This document shows positions 26,417 to 38,580 of a stretch of 40,644 nucleotides of DNA, piece after piece. Each line of letters opens with the position of its first letter. Within the stretch, counting starts at the first letter, position 1. Source of the stretch: Plantago elongata (taxonomy: Eukaryota; Streptophyta; Magnoliopsida; Lamiales; Plantaginaceae); NCBI GenBank assembly GCA_036897095.1, contig JAYMSP010000827.1:1-40644 (forward strand), given 5' to 3'. The position numbers were made by a program, and so were the translations under genes. The notes below the pieces were generated by a model that worked only from the letters and a program-made list of their open reading frames with translations, was not told where the DNA came from and searched no databases.

Positions 26417-27975
26417 TTGAACAATGCACGATACCTGCACAAGCCATTCAAATGTTGACATAAACCACTATCCACAGATTCTAAACCATCTCTTCTTCCA
26501 ACATCAGGATAACTTTGTTTCAAAATGTAGACCATGCTTTTACTTTAACGGAAATAAATAGATGACTGGCCGAAATCCTTGCAGCACTTTGCAGAAGAAC
26601 GGAGAAAACTTTTTTTTGGCAAAATAGGGATTCTAATTCAACATTTTAATTTATCTGCTGCTAAAACTCACTTTTATGTTCTGTGACTTCCAAAACAACT
26701 TTAAAAGAGGCTCAATAGATCCACTACTATTAAAGAAAATTAAACCCCAAATTATCCGGAAACTAGAGTAGTTGGATGGAAATTGAAGCCACCGATAATC
26801 CCTCCATTGAATCACAGACAAGCTTACAAAAAGGACACCACCACAAAAACCCACATTCTCTCCAAACAACATGTACACGAAATCGGAACAATTACACAAA
26901 TGAACTCCTAAAATCACGAAAATGCAACCTGATAGCACAAAAATCACCTCTCCCAAGTCGAAACTAACCACAAAACTTGTCAAAATGAACACAGGTTAAC
27001 ATAACAGGTAACAAAACCACCAATTTAAAAAGAAATTGAAGAAGAAGAAGACGATTACCTACCAGTAACTATCAACAATTCACCTTCAAACCAAAACCCC
27101 AGAGCAAGAACGAGAAAACCCCAGTAACATAAAATAACCCTAGAATCGTGACAGAAAGTCAAAAACGAGTAAGAGAAATTGGAGATTTGAGAGATGTAAA
27201 TAAGGGTCGGCAATTGTAATTAGAAGTATATAATTTAATTAAATTACGAGTGATGTTTAGCAAAACGACAAGGAAAGGTGTTGGTAATGAAGAAGAAGAA
27301 GAAATTAAAATGGAGGATAAAATTTGAATTAAAGCCGATTAGAAATCGGAGGATGAGGAGGAGCGTGTGATGTGGGCTCCCCTTTTGCATATGCAGACAA
27401 AAAGGAGAGGTTCAAAACCTTGGGTCCATGCCACACCTAATTATTATATCAGACACACATTATTATTATTGTTATTGTTATTGTTATAGTTGGGTTATGG
27501 TTAATTTTCTTAAATCGTTTGGTTGTCAAGAAGCCAATCGTTTTATAGTCTTGAATATGTGACTATTGCAATGAATATTAGGGATTGCCAATTTGCCATG
27601 GTTTATATTTTATGTTACCATCGAAATAATAAGCAAGTTAAAAGCTAAAACGAGTGTTCAAATTTTTTTGAGTATTAAATGAAGCTGAAGTGGTGAGGTT
27701 CGATTTCTGATGGAGTCATAAAAAAATATATATATATATTCAAATTTTGTTATCGTTGAAAGTATTACAGATCACAAAGGTGGACATGGACGGACTCATG
27801 GGTTGGGCCAAGTGATCCAAAATAGTCAAAATATTGGGTTCAAGTGGGTATATGAATGGCCTGGCCTGGTCCGCCAGATCGGTTTGGACAACTCGATGTT
27901 ACATACATTTAAGGTATGACTTGGACATAGACCCACCCAGGCCCATGTGCATGACCCGGGGCATTTTGCCATATC

Positions 27976-28057
27976 TAGTTGAGTATGAATGTATGTATGA
28001 TAACTGCCTGCATGATTAGTTGAGTATGAATATATGTATGATAACTGCCTGCATGAG
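27976..28057. repeat. 41-bp tandem duplication
   Basis: The unit starting TAGTTGAGTATGAAT is present at 27976 and 28017 with only a couple of differences. It lies in non-coding DNA. Confidence 0.9.
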
Positions 28058-28349
28058 GTGATGTAAATCATTTGTCACAACTGTATTAAAATTTAAAATG
28101 TACATTAAAAGACATCACGAGGTCATACTTTTACTCTAATACATTAATATATATTGAAATTATTATTAAATTACTTCTTTTACTAAAATATCACCAAAAT
28201 GAATGTGTTTGTTAATTTTACAATTTATATTAAATATTTAATTATTAAAAATTAAATTACAATAATTATATACAAATAATGGTGTATATTGTGTTGTACC
28301 AACCATAACATATTTTGTAATTTTTTTTATAAGCTTTTTGTCACCCTGC

Positions 28350-28955
28350 TTATTTTCCACGGACAAAGTTTGCAACATGTACAGTGTGTCATTTGCCAGC
28401 AACATATGCCATAGACAAAGTTTGTCATTGACAAAGTGTTGTCTTTGACATTTTTAACCGAGTATAATTTGTGAGTGGCAAAGTTTGTCAACGTCATAGT
28501 GTGTCAGTGGCAAAATCTATTTGCCATCGGCATAGTGTGTCAGTGGCAAAGTCTGCTTGCCAGCGGCAAAGTTTGCACAAACTTCTCATGTTGCTCACGT
28601 TTTATTAGTTTAATTATTTTTTTTATTTTTTAATACGATATAATTTGTCATTGGCAAAGTTTGCCACCGACATAGTTTGTCTTGACATTTATAGTTATCA
28701 CCGGCAAAGTTTGCCACGAGCAAACTATGCAAGTGAAATCAACAAAGTTTGCCCGAGTATAATTTGCCACTGACATAGTTTGTCAGTGTGCCACTGGTAA
28801 AGTTTGCCAATAACATAGTGTGCCAGTGGCAAAGTTTACACAAACTTCTCATGTTACTCAAGTTTTATCAGTATTATTAATTTATTGATTTTTTTAATAC
28901 GATATAGTTTACCAGTGGCAAAGTTTGCTCGAGGTAAAATTTTAATTAATTTTGT
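28350..28955. repeat. GGCAAAGTTTGCC palindromic repeat cluster (CACTA subterminal-like)
   Basis: Many degenerate copies of GGCAAAGTTTG(C/T)C and GACATAGTTTGTC occur in both orientations, alternating with CAGTG spacers. A larger unit also repeats: GTTTGCACAAACTTCTCATG at 28571 and its near copy at 28834, a period of 263 bp, each followed by an AT-rich tract and AATACGATAT. Dense short inverted motifs of this kind are typical of the subterminal regions where CACTA transposases bind. No CACTA terminus or transposase was found, so the class is inferred. Confidence 0.65.
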
Positions 28956-29802
28956 ATATTGTCATGTTCAGAATTCATAACAATTATATATTGATCATAA
29001 TTTATTTATATTTTATTTAATACTAGAAAGTTAAAAAATAGTACGCGGTACTCGTATGCAAAATATTCACTTTTTATTTTTATTGTAAAAATTATAAATT
29101 AATAATTTATATTATCTTAAAACTATTAATCATATCGTAATATTAATTACAATACAATACACATGTGAAGAAGAGAAAACTATCGAAAGTGAATAATACT
29201 TGATGTGAAGAAGAAGGAGAAGAATAATATTGGATAACAATTAAGTCACTATGGATATATTGGTCTTTTTAATAATTAGGTGACCTTCTTGAAATAAAAA
29301 TTTATAATGTTGTCGTAGAGTCATATCTTGTATCTTTTGTTGTTTGATAGAGGTTGTGTTTCAACATAATTGGTTATGACGATGGAGAAATAAACATTCT
29401 TCATAAATGTTAATTACAGGCTAATAAAACAAGTTAGATCTTGGTATGATTAACGAATAGTGTTGACAGTTTATGTCATTTTTAAAATTCTGAGAAACCA
29501 CATACATACGAGCAGAGTCTGATTGAAGGAGTGCAATTTAACAATGAAGCTGATGAACGTTAAAGAATAAATAGATTAATATTATGAAAAGATTCGTCTC
29601 TCGAAATATTAAAGACGATAAACCCAACATAGTATGCAAACGTTTGTAAGATGAGGGGGCAAAATACAATTAACTCTAAACGTTAATGATTAAACCCCTT
29701 TTGAGTGTGAAAACTATTTCTCACTCACCAGCTTCATTCATCTCGCTCGTTCGTATCTACACGCAATCACAGCACAAATCCACTCCAATCCCAAAACCAG
29801 TA

Positions 29803-32800
29803 ATGCCGGACATGCATTCTCTCGTCGATGAGTTCGTCATCAAGCTCAAAAAACGGTAGTCTAATCAAAACTCAGACGATTTCTGTGTTCATGCTTGTTT
29901 TTTTCTGATGATAAATTGTTTTGCAGTAAAATCGAGGGTTCTAAGGCCACGGCTAAGCTAACGGCGGAGCTTCTCCGGTCATTCATTTCGCACCAGAGGC
30001 TGCCGCAGAGTAACCAGGCGGCGGTTCTGATTGAAGCCGTCAAAACTGTTGGGGAGAAGCTGATTGCAGCTAATCCTGTAGGTATGCGGCCGTTTCGTTT
30101 CGTGTAAATCATTTTGACAAGTTTCTGACTAGTTTATTGAATTTGTGACCGAGCTGTTCGTCGAATGCATTTTGGAAAAACTTGATCGTCTCTGACTGTG
30201 ATTGTATTGCTGAATGAAGTTTTAGGGGGATAGGAGTCTAAGGAAGATTAGGTTGAGTTTCTGATTGAAATCAGTATGAACTTGTGTGTGCATTTCGTGT
30301 AATGGCGTTAGGCTTTTGCAGGATGGTTCTATTGGAATATGTTAATTTACACATGGTTTGGTCCGCTGCAATTTCGCTAAGAGTATTAGGATGTCACACT
30401 TCATAAAATCTTAATTAATAACTTAATAGCTCGCTAACGGATTGCTTTCTTTTCTTGCGATTATAGTTGGATAATGGATGCATTGGCATGTCTGATTAGC
30501 CATTTGGTACTTTGATCAGTTGTTATAATATTCATTTGGATTCAGTCCTAAGTGTTTCATCCATATCATTCTCAGTTGGAAATAATCTACCTTGCAGGCT
30601 AGTGGAGTAGTCATTGACCCAATATCTATTCATTCGTTGTTATAATTATTGCAGTGTAATTTTGTTTATTATTTTTATTTTAGTTGGACTGCATATCAGT
30701 GGTTTAGATTTGAGGAAAATATTTCATTACATGCAGTTTCTTGTTCTGAAACAAAAACTATTTTTATTTTGTCTTTATTTTTCAATTGCCCGTGAGTGGT
30801 CTTATTAACATTTTGTCATTTCGACACCTTTATTTCAGAGATAGCTGTTGGCAATGTTGTACGTCGTATTTTACACATCATACGTGAAGAAGATATTTCC
30901 TTGGCGAGTGCTGCTGTTGGTGGACAAAACCTATCAGCTGAAAGTGATGACGAAGATTTTTTGATGCAAAGTGACTATCCAGTCCCTTCTGCTTCAGCTG
31001 TGACTGCTGCTGCTAGAAATGCTTTGAGGCCACCTTCATTGCAGTCTCTCCTTGAGGACATGCCTCATTTGGGAGCTGCTGCACATGCATCTTCTTCTGG
31101 AGGAGATTCTGAAGGAAAAAGTAAATGTATGTTTCCCAGAACTCAAACTAAACAATGATGTGAATTCGAGTTATCATATAATACTACCTGACCGAAGTTT
31201 TGATGTAAAACTAGTATTAGTGATTACTAAGCAATTTTTAAGACAAAAACCTGCCTGAGATTGTTGTCTAACACACATTAGACATTATGAAGAATCAAAT
31301 CACCACCCACCTCCCCTAATATACACACACACCTCAAGTATGAGGAATGGCCACCCCACCCACCCCACCCACCCCACATATTAGGTGCATTTCCCTAATT
31401 GCCTAATTTTCACCTGACCAACTGTTAAACTGTTTAACACCAGTTCTCCTCCTTTTAAAAGGTGTCCTTGTCATTGTCTTTCTAAATTTATTATAATGTT
31501 GATAATCTCTTTGTTTCAGCTGCTGATAAAAATTCCGTGACACGAAAACTGAAGCATGATGTCATTGAGGCTGTTAATGAATTCATTCAAGAGATCTCTA
31601 CTTGCCATGAACAAATATCAGAACAAGCTGTTGAACATATACATCACAAGTATGCTCTTGATAACTTACAGAAATTACATAGAACAAGGCAGAAAGACCT
31701 TCTTAACACCAGACCACTGTACTATTTTACTTCAGATTTTTCAACCTCTTCTCTAAAATAAGTCTATTAGTAAATAATTTCATTATAGTATCTCTACGTC
31801 CGATAATTTGCAGAAGTACGACTTTGGTATCTAATATGAGAAAGACTTACACTTAGACCCTCTTGTAATGAATTCTCCTGCAAACCTCTGAATTCCAGTA
31901 CTTGCTCAATTATCAGCTAAATCATAACATGGACCTTCCGTCAAATTGTAATGAAGTATAATGTATCTAATAAATGGAATGGTATCCCAGAAAGTTGATG
32001 GATGCATGTGGAAGGCATTAAAATATTGGTACTTCCAGTACCTTGAGATTATATTTTACACAAGTGGTAATCTTGTATTTTGAAGAGAAACCAATAGAAC
32101 TAAAGCCCATTCATCTTCATGTCATATTGTGATCATATTAATTCATCTAAATATTTAAATTATGAAAAACCATGTTTAGGGTTTTCATATGGACTTGAAA
32201 TATCTTTGCTAATTACATGATCTAGGGTTTCTGGTATTAATTGGCATCGCTGAATCTTCATCTCCTTCTGTTGGAGAAAAATTTGCAGTGGTTGAAATTG
32301 ATTGTATTATCCACATTCAAGCAAAGCATATATTCGTAAATGCACATGCAATTTAATAAGTACCTAATGGTTTCCTGTGGCTGTGAACCTCACAGATTTT
32401 CTACCAGTGCATTTTATGATATTAGTTCTAGTGAGCATAACAATATCTGTAATTCCATCATGTTCAGTGAGGTGATCTTAACGTTAGGGAGTTCAAGGAC
32501 AGTGTTGGAGTTTTTGTGTGCTGCGAAGGAAAAAAAGAGGTCATTTCGTGTATTTGTCGCCGAGGGTGCTCCCAGGTTGTGTGCGTAAAATTTGCTGCCA
32601 GGATTTGGTTTCAAGTATTCAAATAACAGATATTTCTGCCTATGGCAATGCTGGTTTTCTAAAGTTGTTTGTTTCATTTCATATCAGATACCAGGGCCAT
32701 ACTCTAGCCAAAGAACTGGCTGCTAGGGGGCTACAGACTACAGTTATTACCGATTCTGCAGTTTTTGCTATGATCTCTCGTGTCAACATGGTAAGACACC

Positions 32801-33901
32801 AATGCAGCTTTTATTATGTTATTTCCCCTCTGTTGATCTAAAATATGTTCATTAAAGGTTATAGTTGGAGCGCATGCGGTCATGGCCAATGGTGGAATCA
32901 TAGCGCCTGTTGGATTGAATATGGTGGCTCTAGCAGCTCAGAGGCATGCTGTCCCATTTGTTGTACTTGCTGGGATTCACAAGGTATTGTGTAGCAAAGC
33001 TCTATGCATGTTTTGTGTTGCTTGCTGACTCTCTTTCCAAGACATTTAAAGTTCAAGCTTTTGAGTTTATTTTTATGACAAGAAAAAAGATGTTTATTGG
33101 TATTTTCCAGTGGGTTTTTCCTTTTCATTGTGTAACTAATATAGTTTTTCTGTTTCTATATCACAACGCTATTTGTCAATCTTGGGTCTATTATTGATAC
33201 ACCATATTAAAAAAAAAAAAGAACTCTACTAATTTTTTTACTGAGACAATGTAAAGGAGCTGGGAATCCTTGATATAGTAAAAAGCTGCATAATAAATCA
33301 TTAAGGTAGAAGAAAATTTTACCTCGCTAATCTATTAATTTCTGAGCTGGGTCACATAAATATGCAAACGGAATTTGACCAAAGATGTAGTTTCTAGAGC
33401 GCTCATTTACCTGATACTGTACTTTGCTGATATGCACAATGACTTTCCTATCATTGCATTCTTACATTGGTTATCATAATTTTCAGCTGTATCTTGTTCC
33501 TTGCTTTCAACTCTGTGGTTCTTTTAATATGCAGCTGTGTCCTCTGTACCCTCACAACCCAGAGGAGTTACTGAATGAGCTCAAGTCCCCGTCTGAGCTG
33601 CTGGATTTCGGACAATTCTCAGATTGTTTAGATTTTGGCAGTGGCACTGGTTCACCTCTTCTTCATGTTGTCAATCCTGCATTTGACTTTGTCCCGCCAA
33701 ATCTTGTTAGCTTGTTCATCACCGACACGTAAGTGCATCTCATCCTACCGTGTAAATACACAGAACTTGGTGCGATGTCCATTTCTGTTGGTTTTGATTA
33801 TGCTAGTGTGTTTGTACAGAGGTGGTCATAATCCTTCGTATATGTACCGGCTCATTGCTGATTATTACTCTGCTGATGATTTTGTGGTCCGGCCAAAATA
33901 A
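29803..33901 (+). CDS. Translation initiation factor eIF2B subunit beta
   Basis: This is a regulatory subunit of the guanine nucleotide exchange factor eIF2B, which reloads eIF2 with GTP in the cytosol. Nine exons: 29803-29855, 29927-30081, 30839-31126, 31520-31649, 32468-32575, 32688-32790, 32858-32983, 33535-33728 and 33820-33901. All phases close, giving 412 aa, normal for plants. The N-terminal part is helical. The C-terminal Rossmann-like half has NEVILTLGSSRTVLEFL, then VGAHAVMANGGIIAPVG, then VVLAGIHKLCPLYPHNP, and ends GGHNPSYMYRLIADYY. These are the expected signatures of the alpha/beta/delta subunit family, closest to beta. Exon 3 ends at AAAT|GTATGT, while an earlier GTAAAT four codon-bases upstream is a weaker alternative. 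A probable intron in the 3' UTR (33947-34154) starts 45 bases after the stop, likely too close to trigger nonsense-mediated decay. Confidence 0.95.
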
Positions 33902-34925
33902 GATTCTTCAGATTAGTCTAAAGTTTTTTGATTCGGAACCATCTTGGTAAGTTCTCTTGTACTTTAGATCTACTTTTCAGAGATGACGGTCCTGAAGCCA
34001 TATTATATTCTCACAAGACTCACACGCATGTTACTGAGATATGAAAACAAATCCAGTGACACACAGGGGAATGTAACTGGCCTCATAACCATGATAGGTG
34101 AGAACTCACGCAGAGAACTGAAATTGGATTTAACGGGAGCATAATTTCTTGCAGGTATGAAGTGATACGGAGAGGAGCACATGCCATGGATATTCGAACA
34201 TGGTGGATGATCATCCAGTCATGTTTGTGTTGCTGAACAGATAGATGTATTCAGTGAAATAGGTTCGAAGCTTAAGTTGAGTTGCTTGCGGCTAAACCCT
34301 ATCCATAGATGTTAGGATGCTTCCGTGGATGTTGTTCAATGTTGTGTTTGCATAAAACATGAAATCAAGCTAGCATCTTGCTCATACAGCAAAGTTTTCA
34401 AGATCTGTTATCTAGTTTTGGTTGCTTACTGAGGATTTGCTTATGTTTGATTCTTTGTAATTTGACATTTTTGTAGTTGCTTGGCACTTATGAAGCTGGT
34501 GGATTAGCCTAGCCAGCTGATCGCAGCAGTGTTATGCCAGTTTATATAGTTCAATTAAAGATTTTACCATTACGGTTTGAGATTAATTTGTAGTTAAAAT
34601 TTAAGTGTGTTAATCTCGAGTTAGTCCAAACTGGACAATTGACACTGGAAGGAGGGAGTGGGGGAGTAATGTCTAAAACTATAAAAGTAAAGTCATATAT
34701 GTCTCTTTTTGAGAATTCTTTCGAGTTAGGTACAAAGGCATATGTTCTTTATGTTGTAGAGCAACGACGGATGTATAAATTCTGCTGATTTAGAATTCTT
34801 TCTATTGATTTAGGAACATAGGCATATGGTTTCTTGATGCTGTATACGTGTTTGATGATATGTCAAGAATAGAATCAAATGAAGAACCCCATATGGTAAT
34901 GACTCAGCATCCAAATCAGTCAAAT

Positions 34926-35085
34926 TCATATCTACCTCATTTTCTCATTTTCCATCAGCTTGTCAACTAAGTGAGAGCCAAAGAATCCAGCTCCAGTAAT
35001 CAAGAATCTCATGTTTGCCTGTCACCAAAATGCCATTAGTTTGTCACAGATTTTGAGGTATGTACACATAAAACTAGCTAGCATA
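34926..35085 (-). pseudogene. UDP-glucuronate decarboxylase (UXS) exon fragment, copy 1
   Basis: Read on the minus strand, this contains intron sequence ending TTGGTGACAG, then an exon encoding ANMRFLITGAGFFGSHLVDK followed by LMENEK. This matches the NAD-binding start of UXS, which makes UDP-xylose from UDP-glucuronate. The usual TGGAGFIGSHL has lost one glycine codon (TGAGFFGSHL), and the frame stops a few codons later. Because intron sequence is present, it was copied from DNA rather than from mRNA. It is 158/160 identical to copy 2 at 36907-37066. Confidence 0.8.
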
Positions 35086-35362
35086 TTGTTTAGTATAGAA
35101 TCGGAGTTGGATCCGTTTGAATGGATGAATATTGATCGAATTGTAGTAGGATTGTTAAAATTAACGTTTGTGGTATAGAATTGTAATTGGATAGGGTATT
35201 GTAGGTTTGTTATATAGGTTGTGTAAGTATGTAAGAGATAAATGATTGGTGTAATTATTATGTGATTGGTATTGAGATTTGATAAAATATGTATGAATAT
35301 TAGATTGGCTAATTATTGATATTTAATGTTGTTGGAATGATATGATTGGTTTAATTATGTAA

Positions 35363-35470
35363 GACCATCTCCAATGGTGACGGCGCGACGACGCGTTGTT
35401 GTTTTTGCTATAGTGGTGACGCGTTGTCGCCACGTCATGAAATTTTTTAATTTTTTAAATTTTTTTTATT
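35363..35470. mobile_element. MITE-like left end after TAA
   Basis: The sequence TAA followed by GACCATCTCCAATGGTGACG resembles PIF/Harbinger-type termini and is similar to the termini of the MITE at 16347-16869. A matching right end was not found, so the extent is unknown. Confidence 0.4.
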
Positions 35471-35776
35471 TTTATTAACATATTATACATATTATAAGAG
35501 TGCTTAGATGTTGAAATTAATGAAATTGTATTTTTTAAGTCGTTTTATAATTTATTAAGGTTTAAAATTAAAAAAAAGATATATATTTTTTTATTTTGCT
35601 AAAAACATATTTAATTTATTATAATAGTGTTTAGAAGTCGAAATTAATAAAACTGAATTATTAGAGGTTGTTTTACAATTTTAAGTTTAATCGAGAGAGA
35701 AAATGAGTTCGAGATGGAATGATCCAAAAATAATCGAAATTGGTCTCTATTCGTAGATCTCGAAGAAACGAATCCG

Positions 35777-35950
35777 TTGGTAATTTTTATATATCTTCCA
35801 AAAGACCTTGTCGTCTGCGAAATATTTCCACGGCTCCTTGCACGTAATCGAATCATGTTTCATTGTGTGCTTAATTCGTGGAAATCATCCGTCCCTCATT
35901 CTCCAATATTAAGAAATTCTCCGTGTTTGATGATGAAAAACAAATTGTTC
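35777..35950 (+). pseudogene. F-box domain remnant
   Basis: The plus frame reads YLPKDLVVCEIFPRLLARNR and then IMFHCVLNSWKSSV. This matches the F-box pattern LPxDLVxEIxxRLPxKxLxRFxCVxKSW with one extra residue (the Cys before EIF). No associated Kelch, LRR or FBA domain follows, and the frame degenerates into AT-rich sequence. F-box proteins are substrate adaptors of SCF ubiquitin ligases. This piece is too short to be functional. Confidence 0.65.
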
Positions 35951-36309
35951 TATCCTCTACATCAACAGTATCATCACTGCATCAATATTACTTTTTCACA
36001 TTTAATAAATTTTATTAATATTTGTTCAAGTATCTTCTACTTATTTAATAAAAACCATGCATGTACAAGAAACCTCGTGTGCCTCATTTGACTGAGTCAC
36101 ATGCCACTCTAGTTTTGCTAAACGTACAACCAAATACATACCCATTACACGATTCATACATGGCTAGACACCAAAAAAACGCCCTTTTTTTGTTAAGACA
36201 AATCAAATAGAAGTACACGATTACGTCAAATGCGAACGGTATTATAAATACCAACTTCAAATACACGGTCGCATTCATACTTCCTTCATACCATGTCATA
36301 ACAACCCAA

Positions 36310-36375
36310 GGGTAACACCTTGACAGTGGCAGTAAACCTGTGATTTGCCAGATCACTGCATTTAGCATCACATCT
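36310..36375 (-). pseudogene. Possible degenerate second exon of the Alba fragment
   Basis: Minus-strand DNA encodes DVMLNAVIWQIT, which can be aligned with the DVELxAxGMAIT of Alba-domain proteins if a few substitutions and small indels are allowed. It lies downstream of the Alba first exon in the right order and orientation. The match is short and could be chance. Confidence 0.25.
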
Positions 36376-36691
36376 CAGTCTTCCTCCACCAGCTATTGAC
36401 ATTGATAAAGCAAAGCCTCCTTATATAAACCAAAAGGACCTAACAATATTTCTAATCTTTTCTCTAGCCAACAATAGAAAAAGAACATCAAAATTCAGAA
36501 CATATCAGTCAAAACACTCAAACATCCAATGTATTCACATAAAAATATAATCACCAGACTCATAAAAACCTACAACATGGTTAAACAGTATAAGAATGAG
36601 CTAAGAACAATCAATAAAAGGAAAACATGGGATTTGAGTTTTGACATAGATGAATAGGGGACAATGAGATAGAAAATAAAAAGAAGAATAC

Positions 36692-36793
36692 CTTTGAAAG
36701 ATTAACATAGAAGAAGAGTGATTTCTTGGAGTTGGATACTTGAATTCTCTTCTTCTTCTGTCCCTCTGGAGCTGCAGCAATTCCTTTCTCCAT
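36692..36793 (-). pseudogene. First exon of an Alba DNA/RNA-binding protein gene (fragment)
   Basis: Minus-strand codons from the ATG at 36793 encode a 34-residue piece containing EGQKKKRIQVSNSKKSLFFY and VNLSK, ending at a good donor AAAG|GTATTC. This is the N-terminal part of the plant At2g34160/At1g29250-like Alba family (RIQVSNTKKPLFFYVNLAKRY). The conserved Pro is Ser here. The expected next exon (RYIQQHNEVELSALGM type) is not clearly present in the following 2 kb, so this is most likely a fragment. An actively expressed short gene cannot be fully excluded. Confidence 0.65.
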
Positions 36794-36889
36794 TTTCTCT
36801 TCTCTTCTGTAAAACAACAATTCTGTCGTTGAAAATGAAACGAAACTGGTTTTTGAGCTCGCCCACCACAAAACCTCATTGAATTATTG

Positions 36890-37066
36890 TTGTCAGCAAA
36901 CTATGGTCATATCTACCTCATTTTCTCATTTTCCATCAGCTTGTCAACTAAGTGAGAGCCAAAGGATCCAGCTCCAGTAATCAAGCATCTCATGTTTGCC
37001 TGTCACCAAAATGCCATTAGTTTGTCACAGATTTTGAGGTATGTACACATAAAACTAGCTAGCATA
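36890..37066 (-). pseudogene. UXS exon fragment, copy 2
   Basis: Same segment as copy 1, with two differences in 160 bases. Here the exon reads ANMRCLITGAGSFGSHLVDK. Homology to UXS extends further than in copy 1: after a small indel the DNA reads GCTGACAACAAT, matching the VADNYF part of the exon. The fragment stops about 100 bases before the Alba ATG and is in the same orientation. Confidence 0.75.
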
Positions 37067-38358
37067 ATATGTAGAATCCCTGAGCATAAGGCCGCAGATA
37101 AACCCAATAACAGTCAGAAAACAAGTAATATAGAATGCAATTCCCTCTAATTTTCTTAGTATTTGTTCAAAAACACTCAAACGCAAATTAAAAGTGTTAA
37201 CTCCAATATGAGACAAACTTACTATTATTCCCAATAATTAATATGCATACAACTAATAAGGAATCTCGACAAGTACAGGGTAGCATAATCTTTTCTCTAG
37301 TGAGCAATTAGGTCTGAAGCTTCGTAAGAAAAGAGGCAAACCACAAATTGAAGAGCTTGAAAATTCTGAGCTAAGCGTTTGGCTTTAAGGTAAGCTATCT
37401 CGGCCGTAAGGAAGAACCTTTTGCCACAAGGCGGAGAAACCGCCTATTTTCTTCAGCGAGACTGCGACGAACGAAATTGGAGAGGTGACTAGGTCTACTA
37501 TTTGATTCTTCTATTTGACCGTGATCGGATAATTCGGATTGACGATTCCATTTCAGATAAAGAAAGGAAGTAAGAACAACAAGCTCCTAACTTGATTTCA
37601 GTCGGAAATAAAAAGATAGAATGAGAGTAAATTAGGAGTAGAACACGAATCTGCAAAGAAAACAAACATTGAAAAAAATAGCTTAAGAATAATGGATGGA
37701 GAAAGCTTCAACTCATCAATGGTGAAGAAGTACTGCTTTGGATGGCATTTGGTAATTCCAGAAACATTTGGGGTGAAATGGCATTTTTTATGTTGAAATC
37801 GATGGACAATTCGCATATCCAAAAATGTGTTTACTTTTACAAATCTGAAACACTTAGGGGCTAAATGCATACGATTTAAGTGTGATTTGTTCCAATTTTA
37901 ATTGAATTTGAACTAAATTTATATTTATTTTAACATTTTCGTTAGATGGTTGCCATTTTAGTTTGATAACAAAAACTAAAAATACAATCTATATAATAAA
38001 CCTCCAAACTATCACATCTTACTTACCTCTTACAAAACCTACATAATAAATCTACAAAACCATCACATTATACCCACACTAATCATTTATCTCTTACACA
38101 ACTTATATAACAAATCTACAGTACTCTACATCATTATAATTTTATACCAAACACTAATTTAACCATCCCACTACTCACCCATTCAAACGGAACTCATTCT
38201 GATTCTATCCCAAACAGTCATCCAATTTTCGGAGGTGATTATTTTACCAAGGTTGATGTAAAAGTAAATACATTTTATCAAAAGCCCTCACTATTCACCG
38301 GACTATATATTTCCGAAACACATCTTATTTAAACTACCAATCAGTATAAAAATAACGC

Positions 38359-38580
38359 TTAACCCCCAAAAATCCATGTAAAACCTCCGACCCCCTTAAT
38401 GCAATACTCATCATTTAACAGACCATGCATTGACCTCATGTACGTTTTCAACTCATCAAATTTATACACATAATCATCCATTGCAGAAACATGTTTCAAC
38501 TTGTTAAACTCCCCTACCAAATTCTTACACCTAGCTAAAACAAATCCACACAATACAAATCTACTCCATCCATATACCAA
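38359..38580 (-). pseudogene. Ty3/gypsy gag-like remnant
   Basis: The minus-strand frame contains EFNKLKHVSAMDDYVYKFDE followed by LKTYM. This fits the retrotransposon gag pattern FxxLxQxxSVxEYxxxFExL. No protease, reverse transcriptase or LTR is visible near it. It is probably a relic. Confidence 0.4.

Larger units (their letters stand above)
26417..29802. other. Divergent promoter region and repeats between SINAT and eIF2B beta
   Basis: The left part is the 5' UTR, 5' UTR intron and promoter of the SINAT gene. ATT/GTT microsatellite sequence lies near 27462-27485. A 41-bp tandem duplication lies at 27976-28057 and a palindrome-rich array at about 28350-28950. The last few hundred bases are the eIF2B beta promoter. 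No gene is supported. Confidence 0.6.

Noticed and set aside
26434..26461. An upstream ATG as the start of the SINAT-type protein.
   Set aside because: It lies before the splice acceptor TTGTGCAG and is part of the 5' UTR intron, and the family-like N-terminus begins at 26416.
35644..36371. Other open frames around the F-box and Alba remnants as genes.
   Set aside because: They are AT-rich, end in low-complexity sequence and show no domain beyond the fragments listed.
37430..37450. AGGCGG-AGAAA-CCGCCT hairpin as a Helitron 3' end.
   Set aside because: No CTRR terminus follows within about 12 bases on either strand.
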